Part shown: positions 9,107 to 17,738 of the stretch, in pieces
Position numbering within the stretch: the stretch's first letter is position 1
Layout of the letters: each line of letters starts with the position of its first letter
DNA from: CAYWMP01 sp964459445
GTDB taxonomy: Bacteria > Desulfobacterota > DSM-4660 > Desulfatiglandales > HGW-15
Assembly: GCA_964459445.1 (NCBI GenBank)
Contig: CAYWMP010000025.1
Location: forward strand, 1 to 43,887
DNA length: 43,887 nucleotides
Reading direction: 5' to 3'
Position numbers and translations under genes: made by a program
Notes under the pieces: generated by a model
The model's database searches: none
Told to the model about the DNA's origin: nothing
Seen by the model: the letters and a program-made list of their open reading frames with translations, nothing else

Positions 9107-9943
9107 TCAGGCGTAGCTGTGGAGACCGGAAAGGATGAGGTTGACGCCCAAATAGGTGAATATCACACAGGCGAAACCGATAAGGGATAGGATAGCAAGT
9201 TTTTTGCCCCTCCAACCCCGAATCATGCGGGAATGAAGGAGGGCGGCATAAACAAACCATGTGATGAGAGACCAGGTCTCCTTTGGGTCCCAACCCCAGT
9301 AACGGCCCCATGCCGAGTAGGCCCAGACAGCCCCTGTGATGATGCCCAGGGTAAGGAGAATGAAGCCTATTGCAATCATTTGGTAGGTCAGTTCATCCAG
9401 GATTGCCGACCCCGGAATAAGTTTGAGGAAGCCTGAGTCCGTGTCTGATTTCTCCATTCTTTTTAGGAGATACATGATACTGACGCCAAAGGCGACGCCA
9501 AAGGCTGCATAACCCACAAAACAGGTCAGCACGTGGGCGATGAGCCAATTGCTTTTGAGCGCCGGAATCAGGGGCTGTATGCGAGTGCTCATATCGCCGA
9601 AAGAGGCATAGGCCATAATCAAAAAGGCCAGCGGTGTAGCGAAGGCGCCAATGCTTCTATTTTTTGTTCTCCACTCTAAAACCAGATAGAGCGATACAAC
9701 CGCCCAGGCAAAAAAGATGAGGGATTCATAGAGATTGGAGAGTGGGGCGTGACCGATGCCGAGCCGATAGGATTCGACCCATCGAAGGATGAGCCCAAAA
9801 GTTTGACCGGCCAGCCCCAAAATCGTGACAAAACTTCCAAGCTGACCTAAAACAGGCTTCCCCATGACCATCATCATTAGATAAAAGAGAAAAGAGAAGA
9901 AATAGACAAAGGTCACGAAACTCAAGATCTCTGCATTGAGCAT
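9107..9943 (-). CDS. ccsA: Cytochrome c biogenesis protein CcsA (heme handling, system II)
   Basis: 278-residue polytopic membrane protein of the CcmC/CcmF/CcsA heme-handling family; with ResB it exports heme and attaches it to apocytochromes c outside the inner membrane. The diagnostic tryptophan-rich motif WGWDPKETWSLITW is present near residue 220, with conserved His residues in the flanking helices (HAPLSNLYESL, LIAHVLTCFVGYAAF, HSRMIRGWRG). Eight or so transmembrane helices are visible. The ATG at 9943 has AAGGGG about 10 bases upstream. It follows resB by 66 bp on the same strand, the standard order. Some databases call the same family CcsB. Confidence 0.95.
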   Translation of the reverse strand: MLNAEILSFVTFVYFFSFLFYLMMMVMGKPVLGQLGSFVTILGLAGQTFGLILRWVESYRLGIGHAPLSNLYESLIFFAWAVVSLYLVLEWRTKNRSIGAFATPLAFLIMAYASFGDMSTRIQPLIPALKSNWLIAHVLTCFVGYAAFGVAFGVSIMYLLKRMEKSDTDSGFLKLIPGSAILDELTYQMIAIGFILLTLGIITGAVWAYSAWGRYWGWDPKETWSLITWFVYAALLHSRMIRGWRGKKLAILSLIGFACVIFTYLGVNLILSGLHSYA

Positions 9944-10009
9944 AAAACGATACCCCTTGATTTACTTAGGTGATTTTCTTTGTTCTTGCGATTTTGATGA
10001 TGTCGTTTT

Positions 10010-11410
10010 TTATCCGACGGCCTCGTGGAGTCGAGAGACAAGCTGATCCAGTTCCCTCTCAAGGCCAATTTGGTTCTTGTTGGTCCTTCCCGCTGCACTT
10101 ACCCTGATACGAGACTTGGCCGCAGAAACTCGTACCCAAAACCTCCTGTGGGATGAGAAAAAGGTCACGAAAAAGCCAAAAACCATGGCGAAACACCCCG
10201 TCCACACAAGGGCGACCCCGGGATCCCTGTTTACCTGTAAACCCGTGTAGTACTTGCTTTCAATTTCATCCAAAAAGAAGGTGAACGGGCTGAAGGATGA
10301 TGGATTAAGCTTTGGAAATTGGTCAAAGATGCCGGGGAAACGATTTTTTATGGCGTCGTATTCTTGAAATATCCAGAACGCGATTTCTTCACCCTCAGGT
10401 GGTCTTCCTACGATTCGAATGGCCGGCCCCATTCTCATAAAATCCGGCTTAATATCCGCAACGATGAATTCTCCTTTGTTCCCAGTCAGCTTTATGGATT
10501 CACCCAGGCCCGCTACAAAGGTCGCTCTATTTTGCCCGTCCTGTTCTGTGACAGTGACACGGACGGCATTACCAGGGATTGTGCCATAGCTGGATTGATA
10601 AAAGGTAATCCCCTGAAACGTGATCGGATGATTGACCTGCAAAGATCCCGTGAGATGGGTTTTCCCATCCCTAAGAAAACTGAGATCCGACTGAAATAAT
10701 TTCGGGGCGCCATTGTCATAGAACTCGACAATGAATTTTTCGCAACGGAGGTCAAATCCCAGGTCTTTGGTTGCCCGGCCATCCCGGAGCATCACCTTGT
10801 TGACCGTTTCCCCTTCGGCAAGATTCACGAAAGCCTCGAATCCGAAGAGCGAACCGAAAATGCCGCCAATTAGAATCAGTAGTACGCTGAAATGGACCAG
10901 ATAAACCCCGAAATGGGAGTAACGGCCTTTCTCGCAGTAAAAGAAAACCCCCCTGTTGGTCGTCTTTGTCTCATTTCTCTTAAAATGGCCTCCAAGGGAC
11001 GCCTTCACACTATTAGAGATGTCTTCGATTTTTCCGTTCACGTCGAAACACTGATCTGAAGGGAGATCTTCAAAGAGTCGCATCCTATCGGGTTTTGGCG
11101 ATGAACTGAAAAGCCTCCAGGTTTTAGGCCATCTGTCAAGAGAGCAAATGATAAGGTTCAGGGCCAATGCGCCGATAAGGAGTCTGAACCAAACCGAATG
11201 ATACATGTCAAATAATTGGAGTGATTCGAAAAAACGCATCAAACCGGGGCTGAGCTTCTGGGCAAACTGAATGGCCTCTTGCTGCTGAGGGACCACCGTT
11301 CCGAAGATAGAGGTGATGGCGAGTATGATGAGAAGGACCAGGGTGAGTTTGACAGAACTAAAGGTATTCCACAGGATATTTGATTTTTTATCGCTATTTG
11401 ATCGACTCAT
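10010..11410 (-). CDS. resB: Cytochrome c biogenesis protein ResB (Ccs1 family)
   Basis: 466 residues from the ATG at 11410 (a TTG two codons upstream is possible). Partner of CcsA in system II cytochrome c maturation. The N-terminus carries the characteristic SSVKLTLVLLIILAITSIFGTVVPQ helix region, then helices at about 70-90 and 165-185, a large periplasmic beta-rich domain (about 195-395, with FQGITFYQSSYGTIPG) and a last helix near 400-425 followed by a cytoplasmic tail. This matches the family's four-helix topology and length. It indicates that the organism makes c-type cytochromes. Confidence 0.95.
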   Translation of the reverse strand: MSRSNSDKKSNILWNTFSSVKLTLVLLIILAITSIFGTVVPQQQEAIQFAQKLSPGLMRFFESLQLFDMYHSVWFRLLIGALALNLIICSLDRWPKTWRLFSSSPKPDRMRLFEDLPSDQCFDVNGKIEDISNSVKASLGGHFKRNETKTTNRGVFFYCEKGRYSHFGVYLVHFSVLLILIGGIFGSLFGFEAFVNLAEGETVNKVMLRDGRATKDLGFDLRCEKFIVEFYDNGAPKLFQSDLSFLRDGKTHLTGSLQVNHPITFQGITFYQSSYGTIPGNAVRVTVTEQDGQNRATFVAGLGESIKLTGNKGEFIVADIKPDFMRMGPAIRIVGRPPEGEEIAFWIFQEYDAIKNRFPGIFDQFPKLNPSSFSPFTFFLDEIESKYYTGLQVNRDPGVALVWTGCFAMVFGFFVTFFSSHRRFWVRVSAAKSRIRVSAAGRTNKNQIGLERELDQLVSRLHEAVG

Positions 11411-11729
11411 ATTCAAAAAGGTCTACTTAAAACCGCTTCTCCAAGTCTCTTATCCGGATCATATTTAGCTGGGTTACGATTGGAGCCCAATGCTGCGAGG
11501 CTGTTCCAATATTAGATATAACAAATAATTCTATGCTTTTTATTAACCAGGTGAAAGTTAAAAATGGAATCATCAATAAAATTAAAGTATTAGCCCTGTG
11601 ATCCTCCTGCTTTTTGCTGCCAAAAAGTTTGCGCTGACCTGGAATTCATGATAAAACCCTTTTCACAAAATGAATGATAAATCCCTATTGGCTAACCCAA
11701 TCAAAATGTCAGCCTGGAGAGTTTGATCA
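11411..11729. other. Divergent intergenic region between resB and serS
   Basis: 319 bp, AT-rich, between the divergent resB and serS genes; it must hold promoters in both directions. I see no T-box-like or other structured leader that I can defend. The serS ribosome site CTGGAGAG is at its right end. Confidence 0.4.
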
Positions 11730-13013
11730 ATGTTAGATCTGAAGTTTATTCGATCGAATTTGGACACCGTTAGAGAAATGCTCAAGAACCGGGACTATGA
11801 TTTGGATTTCTCGGCCTTTGAGAATATTGATTTGAAACGCCGTGAAATCCTACCGGATTTGGAGAGCCTTAGACATCAAAGGAACACTGTTAGTCAGGAG
11901 ATCGCGAATAAAAAGAAAAACGGTGAAGATGCCTCCCAAATGATTGCGGAGATGAAGAAAGTCTCCGCAGAGATCAAGGAAAAGGAATCGGCCTTGGCCG
12001 GCATTGAAGAGGCGTTGGAACCCCTCCTTATGGTCATACCCAATATTCCCCATGAATCGGTGGCGGTCGGTGCAGACGAAAAGGACAACACCCTTGTTCG
12101 CACTTGGGGCGAGCCTAAGGATATGGACTTCGAACCTCGGCCCCATTGGGAAATCGGGGAGATGTTGGGCATCCTTGATTTTGCGGCGGCCTCTAAAATA
12201 GCAGGTGCCAGATTCGCCCTCTACCGAGGACTAGGGGCAAGACTTGAAAGGGCACTCATCAACTTTATGCTTGATCTCCACACACAGGAACACCAATATA
12301 CCGAGGTCCTCCCGCCCTTTATGGTGAACTCGGCCACCATGACAGGCACCGGGCAATTGCCGAAATTCGAAGAAGATCTCTTCAAGATCAAGGGTTGGGA
12401 TTATTACCTGATCCCTACGGCAGAGGTCCCGGTAACCAATATCCACCGTGAAGAGGTATTGAAGGAGGAGGATTTACCCCTCTATTATGTGTCCTACACA
12501 CCCTGTTTTCGTTCCGAGGCTGGCTCCTACGGCAAAGACACCCGCGGCCTGATTCGGCAACACCAGTTTAATAAGGTGGAGTTGGTCAAGTTCTGCAAGC
12601 CCGAAGATTCCTGGGATGAATTGGAAAAGCTTACCCAGGACGCCGAAGAGATCCTGAAACGATTGGATTTACCCTACAGGATCGTTTCCCTATGTACTGG
12701 CGACCTTGGATTTTCTTCTGCAAAGACCTATGACCTGGAAGTATGGTTGCCTAGCCAAAAACTGTTTCGGGAGATATCCTCCTGTAGCAATTTCTTGGAT
12801 TTTCAGGCCAGGCGAGCGGGTATACGATTCAAAAAAAAGGGTGCGAAAGGAACGGAGTTAGCCCATACCCTGAACGGGTCAGGTCTGGCGGTCGGAAGGA
12901 CGTTGGTGGCTATCCTGGAAAACTATCAACAGGCCGATGGTAGCGTTAATATACCGGAGGCCCTGATACCCTATATGGGAGGGAACGAGGTCATTAAACC
13001 CGGTTCAAAATGA
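11730..13013 (+). CDS. serS: Seryl-tRNA synthetase
   Basis: 427 residues; class II synthetase charging tRNA-Ser with serine, and also the route to Ser-tRNA-Sec in selenocysteine users. The N-terminal coiled-coil tRNA-binding arm (about 30-105, rich in Lys/Glu with RRHQ-type heptads) is followed by the catalytic core with motif 2 (CFRSEAGSYGKDTRGLIRQH), the serine-binding TAEVP and the C-terminal motif 3 (LNGSGLAVGRTLVAILENYQ). Length is normal for bacteria. GGAGAG lies 8 bases before the ATG. It is the first gene of a four-gene run; its stop overlaps the next start by four bases. Confidence 0.98.
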   Translation: MLDLKFIRSNLDTVREMLKNRDYDLDFSAFENIDLKRREILPDLESLRHQRNTVSQEIANKKKNGEDASQMIAEMKKVSAEIKEKESALAGIEEALEPLLMVIPNIPHESVAVGADEKDNTLVRTWGEPKDMDFEPRPHWEIGEMLGILDFAAASKIAGARFALYRGLGARLERALINFMLDLHTQEHQYTEVLPPFMVNSATMTGTGQLPKFEEDLFKIKGWDYYLIPTAEVPVTNIHREEVLKEEDLPLYYVSYTPCFRSEAGSYGKDTRGLIRQHQFNKVELVKFCKPEDSWDELEKLTQDAEEILKRLDLPYRIVSLCTGDLGFSSAKTYDLEVWLPSQKLFREISSCSNFLDFQARRAGIRFKKKGAKGTELAHTLNGSGLAVGRTLVAILENYQQADGSVNIPEALIPYMGGNEVIKPGSK

Positions 13014-14347
13014 GAATAAATAATACTAACCCCGCCAACTGGAGAGATTACCAGAAGAGTCTGAAGAGAATGACACGAAGGAGGTTTATTACTCGCCGCC
13101 TATGGCGTTTGGGACTTTACGCCGGTGGCGCCCTCCTTTGCGTTTTTCTCCTATTATATACGGGACCCTGGCCCACAGTAGAGTTTGAAGAGATCAGCGC
13201 CCAGTCGCGAGAAAAAGAAAGCCATAACGATGCCCGGCTGGAGAATCTAACCAAGCAAAAACTGCGGGAGCTCCTAAAAGCGCTCGATCTAAAACTGGCT
13301 TCAGTCACGGGATCTTTTTCTCTCACTCGGGGGGATGAAAGCCTCCTGATTGAAACCTCTCTTGACACGACCCTTCAAAACAATATCTCCAAATTCCTTC
13401 ATCGGTCGAAAACGCATCGGGCAGCCGTAGTTGTGATGAATCCTGAAAATGGGCAAGTTTTGGCCATGGCGGACTATAGCGGGGACGGAGAGGATTCGGA
13501 GGAAAACCTTTGTCTCAAGGCGGACTTCCCGGCTGCAAGTCTTTTTAAGATCGTTTCAGCAGCCGCTGCCATTGAGGCCAGGGGGTTTACACCCAACAGG
13601 CCCATGTACTTCAGGGGTCAAAAATATACACTCTATAAAAGTCAACTGAGACAAGCCAGTGGGCGCTATGTCAATGAGACGACTTTTAAGAGGGCCTTCT
13701 CAGGTTCCATTAATCCCGTATTTGGAAATCTCGGGATTTATGATCTGGGGAAGGAGTTGATGACGGAGTACGCCCAGCGGTTTCTCTTCAATAAAGACAT
13801 CCCCTTTGACCTTCCGGTTGATGTGAGTCCTATTCAGGTGCCGGACGATGACTTTGGGCTCGCCGAGATATCTACCGGCTTTAATAAAAAGACCCTCATC
13901 TCCCCACTCCACGCCGCATTAATCACGTCGGCCATCGTAGGGAACGGCAAAATTACGGCACCTTGGCTGGTGAAGAGTGTTAGGGATGAGTCAGGCAAAG
14001 TCCTTTACAGCGCCGAAACCTCTATCTTGGCAAATCCCATTACCGAGGACACGGCCCAACAAATGCGAACGCTTATGGGGGATACCGTCAGCCACGGGAC
14101 CTCCCGGTCGGCCTTCAGACCTCTTCGCCGAAAGAAGACCTTTAAAGAAACGGAGTTCGGGGCAAAATCAGGAACCATCAATGATCGATCGGATCAATAC
14201 AAATATGACTGGTTGACGGCCTATGCCCTTCCCAAAAACGGAAGTAAAAAAATCTGTGTGGCGGTTTTAGCTGTTCATGGAGAAAAGCTGGGGATCAGGG
14301 CAAGGGATATGGCCAGATACGTTATTAATCGTTTCTATTCTACCTAA
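13010..14347 (+). CDS. Penicillin-binding-protein transpeptidase-domain protein, membrane-anchored
   Basis: 445 residues with a single transmembrane anchor (about 31-51) and a periplasmic penicillin-binding domain. All three active-site motifs are present: SLFK (177-180, SxxK), SIN (233-235, SxN) and KSGT (386-389). There is no glycosyltransferase domain and the N-terminal region is shorter than in class B PBPs such as PbpB/FtsI, so it is closer to small PbpA-like or MrcA-transpeptidase-only proteins. It probably cross-links peptidoglycan. It overlaps serS by ATGA and is 18 bp from glmS, whose product supplies amino-sugar precursors for the cell wall, so the operon has a partial envelope theme. 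Confidence 0.88.
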   Translation: MRINNTNPANWRDYQKSLKRMTRRRFITRRLWRLGLYAGGALLCVFLLLYTGPWPTVEFEEISAQSREKESHNDARLENLTKQKLRELLKALDLKLASVTGSFSLTRGDESLLIETSLDTTLQNNISKFLHRSKTHRAAVVVMNPENGQVLAMADYSGDGEDSEENLCLKADFPAASLFKIVSAAAAIEARGFTPNRPMYFRGQKYTLYKSQLRQASGRYVNETTFKRAFSGSINPVFGNLGIYDLGKELMTEYAQRFLFNKDIPFDLPVDVSPIQVPDDDFGLAEISTGFNKKTLISPLHAALITSAIVGNGKITAPWLVKSVRDESGKVLYSAETSILANPITEDTAQQMRTLMGDTVSHGTSRSAFRPLRRKKTFKETEFGAKSGTINDRSDQYKYDWLTAYALPKNGSKKICVAVLAVHGEKLGIRARDMARYVINRFYST

Positions 14348-14365
14348 GAAAAAAGGGGAGAGCAC

Positions 14366-16192
14366 ATGTGCGGCATTGTATGTTATGCGGGCGAACAAGA
14401 GGCCAAGCCCATTTTAGTGGAAGGCCTGAAACGGCTTGAGTATAGGGGTTATGATTCTGCGGGGATCGCAGTTCAGGCTGGTAAAAACATCGAATTCCAT
14501 AGATCTGTCGGTAAAATCATCAACCTGGAAAAGAAGATCAATGGTCTGGAAATCAAGGGGTCCTGCGGTATTGCCCATACACGATGGGCAACCCATGGAG
14601 AACCCTCGGAAGAGAACGCGCACCCCCAGCGGGACCAAGCCGAGAAAATATTTGTGATTCATAACGGCATTATCGAAAACTATCACACTCTTAAAAAGAA
14701 GCTGGCGAAATCAGGAGTCCGTTTCAGATCTGAAACAGACACTGAGATCATGGCCCATCTTATTGCCGTGAATTTTGAGGGAAATCTCCATGAGGCCGTA
14801 AGAAAGACCATGTCTCAATTAGAAGGGACTTTCGGGATTGCGGTTATTCACAAAGACGCCCCCGGTGAAATTGTCGTCGCGAGGAGGGGGAGCCCTTTGA
14901 TTATCGGCGTGGGAGAGGGCGAGAACTTCGCAGCCTCCGATGTGGCTGCGATGGTGAGATTCACGAACAAGGTCGTTCATCTTAATGATAATGAGATGGC
15001 ATTAATCACAAAGGACAACGTGTCAATCTCAACGGCACAGGCCAAGGCTATAGAAAGGGCTACGGAGACCGTTGAATGGCGCGCAGAGGACGCTGAGCTG
15101 AATGGATTCCCCCATTTCATGCTGAAGGAGATCTTTGAACAACCGGAGACCATCCTCAATGCAATCAGAGGCCGGCTCGAACCGGGAGAGGGGGTGCCCA
15201 AATTGGGAGGTATCATGCCGGTCTGGGAAGATCTCAAGGCGTGCAGGCATATGGTCATTGTCGCGTGCGGCACCTCCTATTACGCCGGATATGTGGGGAG
15301 ATATATCTTTGAGAGATTGACGGAAGTCGATGTGGAAGTCGAGTTGGCGTCTGAATTTCGATATCAGAAACTGAATTTTCCGCCCAACACCTTTATTGTT
15401 GTCATGAGCCAATCCGGAGAAACCGCGGACACCTATGCGGCCATGCGTGAGGCGAGGCGAAAAGGAGCAAAATTGCTGGGAATCGTCAATGTGGTTGGCA
15501 GCACCATTTCACGGGAGACCGATGCAGGAATATATAACCATGCCGGACCGGAAATTGGTGTGGCTTCAACGAAGAATTTTGTCTCCCAGTTGACCATATT
15601 GACTCTTTTAGCCCTGCTTTTGGGCAGACACCAGAATCTTTCACTCACGGAAGGGGTCGATGCAATAAAAGCACTCTCGACTTTGCCGGATCAGGTAAGG
15701 AAAATTCTGTCCCAGGATAATCACCTTCAAGCTATTGCTGAAAAATACTATAGATGCAGCAATTGGCTTTTTTTGGGCCGAAAGTACAGTTATCCTATCG
15801 CTATGGAAGGGGCCCTGAAGCTCAAAGAGATATCCTACATTCATGCAGAGGGATATGCTGCCGGTGAAATGAAGCATGGTCCTATAGCCCTCATAAATCC
15901 TGATATGCCCACTGTCGCCATAGCCCCAAAAGACTCTATGTACGAAAAAATGCTGAGCAATATCCAGGAGGTCAAAAGCCGCAAGGGTTCGGTTATCGCC
16001 ATAGTCACCGAGGGTGATGAGAAGATCAAGGAATTGGCGGATGAAGTAATCGAGATCCCACAGACCCTGGACTATCTCTACCCCTTACTGGCCGTGGTCC
16101 CGTGCCAGCTCATCGCTTATCACTGTGCACGATTCCTAAACCGCGACATTGACAAACCGAGGAATCTGGCCAAGAGCGTTACGGTTGAATGA
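14366..16192 (+). CDS. glmS: Glutamine--fructose-6-phosphate aminotransferase (isomerizing)
   Basis: 608 residues; makes glucosamine-6-phosphate from fructose-6-phosphate and glutamine, the first committed step to UDP-GlcNAc. The N-terminal glutaminase begins MCGIVCYAG with the nucleophile Cys2, and has the HTRWATHG motif. Two SIS sugar-isomerase domains follow (CGTSYYAGYVGRY, SQSGETADTYAAMREA, and a second in the C-terminal third), with the family's C-terminus DKPRNLAKSVTVE. GGGGAG precedes the ATG. Full length and intact. No glmS ribozyme was seen in the short 18-bp leader gap. Confidence 0.98.
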   Translation: MCGIVCYAGEQEAKPILVEGLKRLEYRGYDSAGIAVQAGKNIEFHRSVGKIINLEKKINGLEIKGSCGIAHTRWATHGEPSEENAHPQRDQAEKIFVIHNGIIENYHTLKKKLAKSGVRFRSETDTEIMAHLIAVNFEGNLHEAVRKTMSQLEGTFGIAVIHKDAPGEIVVARRGSPLIIGVGEGENFAASDVAAMVRFTNKVVHLNDNEMALITKDNVSISTAQAKAIERATETVEWRAEDAELNGFPHFMLKEIFEQPETILNAIRGRLEPGEGVPKLGGIMPVWEDLKACRHMVIVACGTSYYAGYVGRYIFERLTEVDVEVELASEFRYQKLNFPPNTFIVVMSQSGETADTYAAMREARRKGAKLLGIVNVVGSTISRETDAGIYNHAGPEIGVASTKNFVSQLTILTLLALLLGRHQNLSLTEGVDAIKALSTLPDQVRKILSQDNHLQAIAEKYYRCSNWLFLGRKYSYPIAMEGALKLKEISYIHAEGYAAGEMKHGPIALINPDMPTVAIAPKDSMYEKMLSNIQEVKSRKGSVIAIVTEGDEKIKELADEVIEIPQTLDYLYPLLAVVPCQLIAYHCARFLNRDIDKPRNLAKSVTVE

Positions 16193-16218
16193 AACGAGCG
16201 TGAACAAAATGATCTAGG

Positions 16219-16830
16219 GTGCCCAAAGTTCCAGCATTTTCTCAGCATAAAAGGAAACCTTGGTTAGTTGGCTTAACCAAATCCATAGCCAAGGTCATTT
16301 TCTCTTCCAGCTTTAAACTGAAAGTCGAAGGGATTGAAAACCTGCCCGAAAAAAGTGCCTTTGTGCTCTTTCCTAAACACCAAAGCTGGGTAGACATACC
16401 CCTCCTGAGTATTGCCACCCCAAGACCTCTCTACTACATGGCTAAATATGAGCTCTTTTCAAATCCCCTATCCCATTGGTTTATTTCATCTGTGGGTGGG
16501 ATAGCGATAAACCGGTCTCGTCCCTTGGAGAGCCGAAGATCTCTCCGGTCAATGATCGCTTTCCTAAATGGAGGGGAAGGGATTGTCGTATTTCCGGAGG
16601 GCACCTATTATAAAAACAAAATGGGGCGTGGGCAGTTGGGCCTTGTCAGGATGATCCATTCTCGATTCAGGATACCCTATATACCTGTAGGGATTACCTA
16701 TGAATCGGGAAAAGGGCGCAGTCTCGTTAGCATAAAATACGGATCTCCATTCCCTCTCCATCCGGAGGATGACAGTAAAGGATTCCTCGCAGAGGTCATG
16801 GAAGAAATACGAAGGCTGTCGGCATTGTGA
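16219..16830 (+). CDS. plsC: 1-acyl-sn-glycerol-3-phosphate acyltransferase (PlsC family)
   Basis: 203 residues of the lysophosphatidic-acid acyltransferase family, which adds the sn-2 acyl chain in phospholipid synthesis at the inner membrane. The catalytic HxxxxD motif is HQSWVD, preceded by FPK; the acceptor-binding motif FPEGTY is present about 80 residues later, with a hydrophobic patch between. It starts at a GTG (16219) with a weak ribosome site, 26 bp after glmS on the same strand, so it is likely translated from the same mRNA. Its stop is 17 bp from the convergent EamA gene. Confidence 0.9.
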   Translation: MPKVPAFSQHKRKPWLVGLTKSIAKVIFSSSFKLKVEGIENLPEKSAFVLFPKHQSWVDIPLLSIATPRPLYYMAKYELFSNPLSHWFISSVGGIAINRSRPLESRRSLRSMIAFLNGGEGIVVFPEGTYYKNKMGRGQLGLVRMIHSRFRIPYIPVGITYESGKGRSLVSIKYGSPFPLHPEDDSKGFLAEVMEEIRRLSAL

Positions 16831-16847
16831 AAAGCATTAGCCGACTA

Positions 16848-17714
16848 TCAAATATTAATAAGGATTATGGATCCCAAACCAATAGCCAATGCGACAATCT
16901 TTAGGCCATGGATCCTTTCCTGAAAGAAGGCATAGGCGCCAAGTGAGCTGGATATGACAACGGCAATGCTCACCGTGGGAAAAACCTGCGAACTCTGCCA
17001 ACCCACCACACTCAACGTTCGAATAATGAAATAGACCGAACCATAATTGACGCATCCGAGAAAGACCCCTGCTGTCAAATCCCTCCACCGATAGACCGTT
17101 TTTCCGGCTAACAGTCTCCAGAACAGGACCATGGCACTGACCAGGAAGGCCATCAAAAAGGCGGACATCACATAGGAATGATAGGAGACATCCCCTAAAT
17201 AGTGTTCCTGGACATATTTCGATAAGGTGAAATGCGCGCCAAATCCAGCGAAAAGCGCTATCGGTAAAATCTGATTCGGATCGAATCGCGGCAATGAGAA
17301 CGATGGACGGTCAACTGAACTTAGGTATAGGGCAACGAGAGCTGCCAATATTCCCAGGGCTTTCCATGGGGTAAGCAAATCGTCGTATAGCAAAAAGGCC
17401 GCGATGGTTGGAATGACCACGGAAAGACGGGTCGCAAGGCTTGCGACTGCAACACCCTGCTGCTGGGTTGTCCATCCCATAAGAAAGTAGCAAACAACGA
17501 AGATAGATCCCTGTAGAATCGCGAAGGGGAACCAATCTTGCCTGGGTAGAGAAACATGAAATGCGAGTTCCTGGGAGGAGGCGTAGCCGATAAGGCCGCA
17601 GACGGCATAGTTTGTCACAATGGCACACAAAAGATTTATGTCCCACCGCTTGAATCCCTTAAACAGGATGTGATTGCCTGTTGAGGAGGCGATACTAAGA
17701 ATCAGATAGAGCAT
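16848..17714 (-). CDS. EamA/DMT-family transporter (10 transmembrane helices)
   Basis: 288-residue integral membrane protein with two internally repeated EamA halves, each of about five helices (for example NLLCAIVTNYAVCGLIGYAS and the C-terminal VALAIGLGSIILINI). DMT proteins move metabolites or toxic small molecules; the substrate is not predictable. It starts 24 bp after the stop of the MerB-like selenoprotein gene on the same strand, so the two are probably co-transcribed. The pairing might mean export of a product or substrate of that enzyme, which is inference. No strong ribosome site precedes the ATG at 17714. Confidence 0.88.
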   Translation of the reverse strand: MLYLILSIASSTGNHILFKGFKRWDINLLCAIVTNYAVCGLIGYASSQELAFHVSLPRQDWFPFAILQGSIFVVCYFLMGWTTQQQGVAVASLATRLSVVIPTIAAFLLYDDLLTPWKALGILAALVALYLSSVDRPSFSLPRFDPNQILPIALFAGFGAHFTLSKYVQEHYLGDVSYHSYVMSAFLMAFLVSAMVLFWRLLAGKTVYRWRDLTAGVFLGCVNYGSVYFIIRTLSVVGWQSSQVFPTVSIAVVISSSLGAYAFFQERIHGLKIVALAIGLGSIILINI

Positions 17715-17738
17715 GAGTCCGTCATCGAAATTTTGGGT